A DNA stretch of 64,000 nucleotides. Source: Puccinellia tenuiflora (taxonomy: Eukaryota > Streptophyta > Magnoliopsida > Poales > Poaceae). The DNA lies in assembly GCA_012064385.1 (NCBI GenBank), contig QRDG01000131.1, forward strand, positions 2,312,316-2,376,315. The letters run 5' to 3'. Below, piece by piece: positions 55,905-64,000 of the stretch (within the stretch, counting starts at the first letter, position 1; each line of letters opens with the position of its first letter). A model generated the notes under the pieces. It saw nothing but the letters and a program-made list of their open reading frames with translations. It was not told where the DNA came from and searched no databases. A program made the translations under genes and the position numbers.

Positions 55905-58900
55905 TTTTTCCAATCACTTCTCTTTTTGAAAAAGTTTTAGATAACAAGTACAACTAATTTTTTTGGCAATTCGTGCTCCCTATCCATACTAAGATAGAAA
56001 ATAACTTATAACTGAAAGTAAAAATTACTTAGAGATAAAGCAAACAAGTGCACACAAGAATATTCATCCCACGCTATTGCTCCCTGGCAATGGCGCCAGA
56101 AAAGGTCTTGATAACCCACAAGTGTAGGGGATCATTTGTAGCCTTTTCGATAAATAAGAGTGTCGAACCCAACGAGGAGCTAAAGGTAGGATTAATATTC
56201 TCTCAAGTTCTATCAACCATTGACACAACTCTACGCACACCAAACGTTTGCTCTATCTAGGAAATAAAACTATAGGAATAAAATGGGTATGAAAGGATGG
56301 TTTTGCAATATAATAAAGAACAAGAAGATAAAAGTTAGTTGCTGCAGCAATAAAGTATACTAAAAGACCATAAATAACAGAACCATGAGTGTGGAAAAGT
56401 GGTGGAAGGCGTGGCGGAATTGTTCATAATTAATTAGTGAAGTTATTCGGTTCATCGTCTTCGATGCAGTTTTCTATGTGAGAGAGGCAAAGCATACACA
56501 TTCTCAACTACTTGTGATTACATGTACTATATGATTGGAACATTAGCAAGCATCCGCAACTACTAACATTCATTAAGGTAAAAACTCAACCATATCATTA
56601 AGTTCATAAGGTCATCTTTATCGCATACAATGTCAAAAACCGGGATGGGGCTTAGGTTTCTGTCACTCCGGCAGCCCTACCCCCCCGGCCTCCTTCACAT
56701 ACTACAAACCCTATGATGTTATCCACGCGCGCAAGTATATAATGGGCACCATAGGACTGTACCATATTGTTGGGAATATGCCCTAGAGGCAATAATAAAA
56801 TGGTTTATTAAGCATATTCATGTTTATGATAATAGTTTATTATCCATGTTATAATTGTATTAAATGGAAACATAATACATGTGTGGAATATAAATACCAG
56901 GAGTCCCTAGTGAGCCTCTACAGGACTAGTTCGTTGATCAAGAGATAGTTAGAGTTTCCTAACTATGGACTTGTTATATTCACTTGATAACGGAGTCATA
57001 TCATTAGGAGTAATGGTGTGATGGACATGACCCAAACAATAAAGAGTTGCAATTAATCGTGTCACAAAAGTTTTGTTGTCAACACTTTTAATATGCCAAA
57101 TATAGTTTCCTTAGAACATGAGATTATATCACTCCCGGTCACCGGAGGAATGCTTTGTGGACATCAAACATCACTTCGTAACTGGGTGATTATAAAGGTG
57201 GCTTTCAGGTATCTCCGACGGTGCGTTGTTGGGTGATATGAATCGAGAGTGGGATTTGTCCCTCCATGTGACGGAGAAGATATCTCCAGGCCTTCTCGGT
57301 AATATAGCATCAAAAGTCTGCAGACATGTGATTAGGTTGTAATCACAAGAATCCTATATTATGGACGAGAGTTAAACTAGACATGAGGATGTCAACGATT
57401 ATATCTCGGGCAAGTAAAATATCGTGAGACAAAGGGAATCGTATATGAGATTAATTGAATCTCCGTCATCGTGGTTCAATCGAGAAAAGGTTTTCGTTGA
57501 GTGTATAGGAATTAATATGGGCATTCCGGTCCCGCTATTAATTATTGATATGATCATGTCTATGCATTCTCGAACCCGTAGGGTCACACACTTAACGTTC
57601 CGATGAAATTAGGTTTTGCGATGAATTAAATGATGAAATGAACGAATGGTGATTCGGAGTCTCGAATGGGATCCCGGACGTCCACGAGGAGTTCCGGAGG
57701 AGTCCGGAGAATAAGATTCATATATGGAAAGTGGTTTCGGAGGTTTCGAAAAAGTTCCGGAAATTATTTACAGGGTAACCAGAAGGTTCCGGAATGTTCT
57801 AGAAGGTTCTAGAAGTGGGACCCACATATTGTATGGGGCCCACATGGACCATAGGGGTGCAGCACCACTTTGGTTGTGCCGCACCACCTAAGCCCACATG
57901 GGCCAATGCGGCTAGGAAAGAGGGGGGAATCCTACTCCTAGTTGGACTGTGAGTTGGGCCTCCACCCCTTTAGGAAAGGGAGCCCAAGGAGGAGTCCTAG
58001 TTGGACTGCAACTTGGGGGGCAAGGCAAGAGGGGCCGGCCGGCCCCTACCCTAACCCTAGCCGGCCTCCTATATAAGGAGGGGAGAGGAGGGGTGCGGCA
58101 CACCCAAGGGAGCCAAAACCCTAGCCGCACCACCTCCTACACCAAAACCCTAGCCGCACCCCTCTCTCCCTGGAGGGCTGCCGCGCACCACCACTTCCAC
58201 CAAGAGCTGCCGCACCACCCTAGCCCTAGGGGGCTGCGCCACCTCCTCCTCTCCCTCTCCTCTCGCTTGGCTTGGCGAAGCCTCGCACGTGGAGATCGTC
58301 ATCAACACCGGCACTACCGTCGTGCTGCTGAGATCATCAAGGCCACGTCCTCTCGCTTGCGGGATCAAGGAGTTGACGTCTTCATCGAGCCGTACGTGTG
58401 GACACCGCGGAGGTGCTGCCCGTTGCTGCACTTCACCGGATTGGATCTCGAGGATAATACATCTCCTCGCGACTAGACGAGTCTAGTTGCGGGGATCGAC
58501 TAGCCAACCCCTGCACCGACAAAACGTGTTTTTTGATCTTCAAGGGTAAGAGATTGGATCTCACCTTCGCTATCTTCATCTAGCAGATCTAGATCCTTGG
58601 GGTTTATTCCGCTTGCCGCGTAGGAAATTTTTTTGTTTTCTATGTTGCGACCCCTTCACATATCAACATACAACTCGAATCAACCAAATATATTCAATAA
58701 TTCAACCATAAGACAACAAGTAACTAAATAAACATGACATATAGATCATAGGATAATATTTTATAGCATCAAACACCATGTTTACATAGGGGATTACAGA
58801 GGTTTGTGAGAAAGTGGACCGCTGTAGCTATGAGGAATTGGCGATGGAGATGGCGGTGAAGGCGGCGACCATGGAGGAAAGGGCTAGGCGGAGGCGGCGC

Positions 58901-59675
58901 GGGCGGCCGGCGGCGCGTGGCGGCAGGCGGCTGGCCAAGGAGGAGCGCCGACCCCTAACCCCCTTTCTGCATGACTTCTTGGTGTTGTAGAGGAGCCCTC
59001 CCCCTTGTAGATGAGGGCCAAGGGGGAGTCAAATTCGTGGCTTTTGGTGGCTGCCCCCAAAACTAGGGTTTCCTCTCTTTATATAGGTGGAGGCAATGCT
59101 TCCCGGCCCTCCGATGGATGACCCCTTGATCCAATGGATCTTGGGCACCTCTAGAACCTTCCTAGGGACCCCTCATATCCTTAATGAGGTCCCAAAGTCG
59201 TGGCTTGGTCGAATCCTCCAAGTTTGGTAAGAGTTGGAGTCAATCACGTCACCAACTTTCGGAATCCCGTAATCAGATATTTGGCCTTCAGTAAAATGGG
59301 GATTTCCGGAGCTACGAACATCCGATTGGGCTGTTCTTGGGCTTAAATGAAAGCTATGAAATTTCCCACAATGTTGCAGGCAAATTTATTTTCAGTTGAC
59401 GTCGTCTTCTAGTCTCAAACTGTCAATCTCTGAAATCTGTGAGGAGGACAGATTTCAGGAAAGTCAGAGTCCACCTCCAACAAGACTCCTTTTGCGTTTT
59501 TGCCAATTTCCAGGTGATTCCTACACATCAAAGTGTGAAACAAGAACATTGTGCACTTTTGCAACTATTAATAGGTTAGTCAAATTAAATCATAAACTTA
59601 GTATGAAAACAAGTGTGAAAGATATAAAAGTGGCATGAAACAATCAAAAATTATAGATATGTTTGAGACGTATCA
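55905..59675 (-). mobile_element. Element F: minus-strand LTR with primer site and short internal remnant, nested in element B
   Basis: On the minus strand the LTR starts TGATACGTCTCAAACATATC at 59675 and ends GGGTTATCA at 56109. Ten bases on lies TGGCGCCATTGCCAGGGA (56098-56081), a tRNA-Asp-type primer site with two changes. About 170 bp of internal sequence follows and is cut at about 55905. A Copia solo LTR interrupts it at 56768-58658. Comparison with element A shows that the host sequence between 55900 and this insert was deleted. Confidence 0.75.
56768..58658 (+). mobile_element. Copia solo LTR, Angela/WIS/BARE-like, 1891 bp, with CATAT target duplication
   Basis: It starts TGTTGGGAATATGCCCTAGA, the hallmark of the Triticeae Angela/WIS/BARE group, and ends GCGACCCCTTCA. 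CATAT lies on both sides (56763-56767 and 58659-58663). A TATA-like CTCCTATATAAGGAGG is at about 58065-58080. There is no internal domain. Confidence 0.9.
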
Positions 59676-61767
59676 ATACTCTAGGGGTAGAGTGCCACAT
59701 TGAGGCTTAGTAAACAGTAGCTAATGTCTAATGAAGTTGGTTTGCAATTTGTCATGAGTTGAACACATGTGCATTTTAATTTATGGGCACTAACCCTCTA
59801 ATCAAATTATGAGAAGTTTTGTGTGAAGGGAGTTTTTAAGTTCCAAAGGAGAGGAATATGAAGAAATCGAGGATGGATCAGAGCTCAAGCTTGGGGATGC
59901 CACCATGGCACCCCATCTGGATATCAAGAACTATCAAGAGTCAAAGCTTGGGGATGCCCAAGGCATCCCCTCATCTTCATCAACTATCATAAGGTCGTCT
60001 TCGTTGAACTTCGTTTTTATCACTTTACATATTATGTGCTATGCTTGGAGCGACTTTTTACTTTTAGTTTTGTTTGTTTGTTTGTTAGTCATATCTTTGC
60101 TGGATCCTAGCTTTATTTGTGTGGGAGAGAGACACGCTCCACTTTTTCGTTTCAATACTCCTTTGCTTCACTTATATCTTTTTAAGTATTCTTAGCTACT
60201 GTCTGTTTTCTAGTAAGCTCTCGCTTTTAGCTTTTATCTTGTTTAGAGCTGCTAGTTGTTAAGTTAAACTCTCTTGTTCTTCACTTATACTTGTTGGAGA
60301 GTTGTTGTTGAAAATTTCTTGAATTGTCAATGCGACAAAATGTTGTTTGTGTGATGATAGAATAAAATGAAAAGCCTGCATAGTTTTGTAGATCTTGGTG
60401 TGGATACTTGATGCTTCTCAATTGTTTTGAGATGTTAAGTTGAATGCTTAAACTGCTGGTTATTTGAGTGGAATTGATTAGTAAAGAAATATGGTTGAAA
60501 GCTTGAAATTGTGTGGTTTTTCACAGTTGTTAATTCATAGTGCTAATTTTTCCATCAAAAGCATTGTTTGGTCACCAAGGGAGACAGTGTAGAGTTTTTA
60601 TGGTTATGACCGGTAAATATCTTATGTTGTTCTGTTACCGGTTATTGATAGATGTTTGCTTCAAATACTTTTTTTGCTAAGCCTAAAAATTCGTACTGAG
60701 TGTATGGTTCACTCGTGCATCCAATCCCCAAAGCCAAACTTTCTTGCCAGCTGAGTCCACCATATCTACCTATGCATGGTATTTCCTACCATTCCAAGTA
60801 AATTTGTCATGTGCTACCTTTAAAAATTCAAAATACTTCTTATTTGTGCCTCTGTTTTTTAAGCTCATCAGGGAGCAGTAGAGAGCTGGATATAACTTGT
60901 GACAAGTGAGGTCATTTCTCCCCTTTCACCCGGTGTTGATGGATTACGTCTTTACTTGAATCAACCCGAGAGCAGCTTAAGCAAAATATAAATATAACTC
61001 ACAATTCTCCTCCGCGCAATGCAAATCTGAGAAATCAGCCCAAACATTGGACAGTGGTGAAACCAAGGAGAAAGAAGAGCGTACTCGCTCTTCTAAGAAC
61101 CAGCTTCTCTCACAAGTCTAAAAACCTTGCTTGTCATGAGGGACTAGATTGTTTCTCTGTTGTGAAGTCGTTGACGAAAGCATGCATACCTCAAAATCAT
61201 TTTACTTCTGTTTTAAAAACAAAAAGCTCTAGCACATGACTAATCCCTGCTTCCCTCTGCGAAGGGCCTTTCTTTTACTTTTAATTTTGAGTCAGTTTTC
61301 CCTTTTCCTTCTATCTCCACAAAAGCAAACATCTAGCATTGACCCTGGGTATCGTTGAGCATATTACATTATCAATGATTAAAACATGAATCTTATATTG
61401 ACTTTATCTATAAGATAAGCCGTTGGAAGTTGAAGCTCTTTGCTAATGCTTACATTCTCCTTTGTGTTGATTCTCCAAACACTTTTCTAATGGAATTATT
61501 ATCCTTGTCAATTAGTCAAATATGTTGATCATATTGTTTTCATGTCTTTGACATACTATTTATGAAAGGTTTTGCTTGGATGATTCAACTTGTTTATTCA
61601 TTGCTTTCTTGCTATCAATTATAGACAATTGTTCTGTCTCTCTTCATTCACATCCTTTGATTTGCATCGCTATCTTGATCAAGATTGTGTTGGTTGCATG
61701 TCTCATCAAAAATTATTTGTTATCACTTACATACTCGAGGACGAGTAGGAGTTAAGCTTGGGGATGC
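59676..61767 (+). other. Non-coding 3' internal region of element B
   Basis: Its first 630 bp are close to element A (28712 onwards), including the hairpin at 59950-59970. The middle part (60300-61600) differs from A. The end, with CTTGGGGATGC before the LTR, is again conserved as the polypurine tract. No gene is present. Confidence 0.6.
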
Positions 61768-63369
61768 TAATATGTCTCAAATGTATCTATAATTTTTGAG
61801 TGATCCATGCTAGTTTTGTGATATTGTCACGTCTTTTTACTGTCATTTATATCGTTTTTATGTATTTTGTCGGACTAACCTATTGACAAGATGTCCAGTG
61901 CTAGTTCCCTGTTTTTGTTGTTTTTGTATTTCAGAAAATTTACTTCTAGAAATATTCTCGGAATTGGACGAAAAATTTACGGAGATTTTTTATGCGACGG
62001 AAGACACCTGTGGACCAAAGGGCAGCCTGGGGGGCCACCCGCAGGGCAGGGGCGGCCTGCTGCCGCGGCCCCACCTGGACCCATGGGTGGGGACCCGCCC
62101 CTGCTCCTGGGGCATCCCCTCGGCCCCCTCCGACGCCTATAAAATCCCAAAAACCCTAAAAACATCGAGGCGGCCATTATTTTCCAGAAACTCGACCCCG
62201 ACGCGCCGTCACCGAAAACCCTAGTTTGGGGTCCAATCTAAAGCTGATCCCGACACTCTGCCGGAGGGGAGATCGATCCCGGAGGGCTCTTCGTCGCCAT
62301 GCCTTCCTCCGGGATGATTTGTGAGTAGTCTCACCTTGGACTACGGGTCCATGGCAGTAGCTAGTTGGTAGTCTCTCTCTCTTGTGCTTCATGTCTTATG
62401 ATCTTGTGAGCTGCCTAACATGATCAAGATCGATTATTGTAATGCTATGTGATGTGTTTGCTGGGATCCGATGGATTATGATGTAATGTTCAGATTGTGC
62501 ATGATTCTTATATGAGTAATTTATGTTCTTGCATGCTCTCCGATGTGCGTAGTTACTTTGGCCAAGTGATTGTGTGTATCTTCAAGAGAGGGTATTTATG
62601 CTAGATAGTGGGTTCATGCCCCCTTTTGTTCCTGGGCACGAGTGACAGAAACGTCTAAGGGCGAGGGCGTGTTGTTGCTACTAAGGGTAAAACAGCAGTA
62701 TTAATGTCTCATTTGATATTAGTATTGCTTACTTCATGCACTTTACTTAATGCAATTATATGTTGCTTGCAACTTAATACCATTGGGTGACAGGCTGTAT
62801 TGCGATCCCACGGTGGACTTTTTTAGACAAAGACGCAGTTGGACTCAACGGTCTTTGTTCCTTGTCGTGATGCCTCCATAAATATTATCATGTCCTTTTT
62901 GTCATAGCTAAATTGGTTTGTGTCATGATCTTGTCAATTGCCTAGCTGTAATTCGTTCACCCATCACATGCATATTTTATTTACTTGAGAGACTCCACTA
63001 GTGAACCCATGGCCCCCGGTCCATCTTTTACATTGTTTACAACCTCATTTACTTGCTTTTAATTATCATTATTCCTCTGGTCACTTTTCATATTTTATCT
63101 ATTTCATCATACAATTAACCACTTGGTTTTCTACGAGACCGGAAAGATTGACAACCTTTCCGCCGTTGGGCAAAGTATTTTGGTTGAGTGTGTGCAGACC
63201 CATGTCTGTTGAAGGTCAAGCGCCAGAGATCTTCAACATTCACCTCGTTGTTGATTTCAAAGTCCTACTGGTTCGATAAACCTCGGTTCGTTAAACGAGG
63301 GAAAACTGCTTCTAGCTGCAATTCCGCCTTCGCTTGGGGCACCACCCAACTTATTTTAATACAGCAGCA
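61768..63369 (+). repeat. 3' LTR of element B
   Basis: 1602 bp, starting TAATATGTC instead of TGATACGTC and ending ATACAGCAGCA. A TATA-like CCTATAAAATCCC lies at about 62137. Confidence 0.9.
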
Positions 63370-63374
63370 TAAAT

Positions 63375-64000
63375 CATATGTTGAATTACATTTCGTGCCT
63401 ATTTGCTCTAACATGAAGCCTCAACTTCCACTAGTACTTGTGTAGCTACTAACCTTGTAGGGGAGACTAAAGAGCACAAGGCACAAGCCACTTCTTTGAA
63501 GAAAGATGTGGAGAAGCGTCATAAAGGGAAGGCCACACTTGACAACATGTTCAGTGTGCTACAATCCCCCAATGACAAGAGTGGACTTGGATTCAACTCC
63601 AACAACAAGAACAAGTCGAAGATTGATAAGAAGAAGGGCCAAGAACAAGTCAAGAATTCGGCCAAGATTGTTTGCTTCAAGTGCAAGGTTGAAGGGCGCC
63701 ATGTTAGATCTTGCCCAATGAAGAAGAAGCGTCTTAGCGAGAAGCAACTAGGGAAGCGTCCTCTTGTTCAAACTCATGCTCAACCACGAGTTGAACAACG
63801 GTCACCTCCCAAGAAGACTCAAGTTATTGCTCATCAAGTTGAGGAGCCTATTAAGAAGAAAGAAAAGAGTCGATGTTGCTATTTATGCCGTGAGAAGGGC
63901 CATTTTGCTTCTTCATGCACTAACGGTACCTCATCCAACCCTATTATTATTGATGATGCATATTCTCTTAGGAAGGATATAGTTGGCAATGTGTTTGCCA
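63375..64000 (+). pseudogene. gag fragment (right part) of element C with two zinc knuckles, runs off the window
   Basis: After element B the frame SYVELHFVPICSN continues the left part, and a one-base loss at about 63412 shifts it. From there to the window end it is open: SLKKDVEKRHKGKATLDNM, NDKSGLGFNSNN, a Lys-rich stretch, then CFKCKVEGRHVRSC and CYLCREKGHFASSC. The second is a regular CX2CX4HX4C zinc knuckle. In the first the metal-binding histidine position holds arginine and a histidine follows one residue later. Gag zinc knuckles bind RNA. Confidence 0.75.

Larger units (their letters stand above)
51771..63369 (+). mobile_element. Element B: second non-autonomous Athila-like gypsy element, 11.6 kb, with TAAAT target duplication
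   Basis: The 5' LTR is 51771-53359, the 3' LTR 61768-63369, the primer-binding site 53370-53387 (same as element A) and the gag-protease 53552-55836. TAAAT flanks it (51766-51770 and 63370-63374). Like A it has no polymerase. Its non-coding region has lost about 380 bp at 55900 and received a minus-strand LTR fragment (56109-59675) with a nested Copia LTR. The 3' LTR starts TAATATGTCTCAAATG, so the terminal TG and two CG sites have changed to TA, TG. Its decay suggests it is older than element A. Confidence 0.9.

Overview
The window is nuclear DNA from a pooid grass, most likely Triticeae or a close relative. The evidence is intron-containing plant genes (a meiotic HORMA-protein tail, an F-box/FBD protein, a GT4 glycosyltransferase and a P-loop ATPase) surrounded by nested LTR retrotransposons whose LTRs and gag sequences are of the Triticeae type, plus Helitron, MITE and LINE debris. 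I see no rRNA gene, intact tRNA gene, CRISPR array or bacterial feature.

Layout. 0.1-1.8 kb: last six exons of an ASY1/PAIR2-type meiotic axis gene (+), with a one-base frameshift in its penultimate exon. 1.8-5.4 kb: intergenic, with one possible Helitron end. 5.4-12.6 kb: a complete five-exon F-box/LRR/FBD gene (+). Its 4.2-kb second intron holds a LINE fragment, a solo LTR and an antisense, partly duplicated fragment of a 3-oxoacyl-ACP reductase gene. 13-20 kb: a Tat-lineage Ty3/gypsy element (-) carrying an antisense ORF that encodes a B3-like DNA-binding domain; its integrase is split by a solo LTR. 19.9-32.8 kb: a second gypsy element (+) inserted in the first. It holds a 172-bp hAT MITE and, in its protease region, a 9.5-kb non-autonomous Athila-like element (element A), which itself holds a 1.56-kb Helitron. 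33-36.6 kb: a decayed duplicate of the glycosyltransferase/ATPase gene pair, whose glycosyltransferase has an expanded 48-bp coding minisatellite. 37.2-38.2 kb: a 1.0-kb Copia-type mini-element with an apparent RNA-binding-domain gene fragment. 39.6-41.1 kb: intact GT4 glycosyltransferase (-). 44.1-47.9 kb: intact ten-exon P-loop ATPase (-). 48.1-51.6 kb: a damaged L1-type LINE (+). 51.6-64 kb: a zinc-knuckle gag fragment (+) interrupted by a second Athila-like element (B), which contains an antisense LTR, itself interrupted by an Angela/WIS-like Copia solo LTR.

The host genes show no obvious shared pathway. The glycosyltransferase and the ATPase are neighbours on the same strand and were duplicated together; only the distal pair stays intact. 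Most insertion boundaries are supported by target-site duplications read directly from the sequence, so the order of nesting can be reconstructed.
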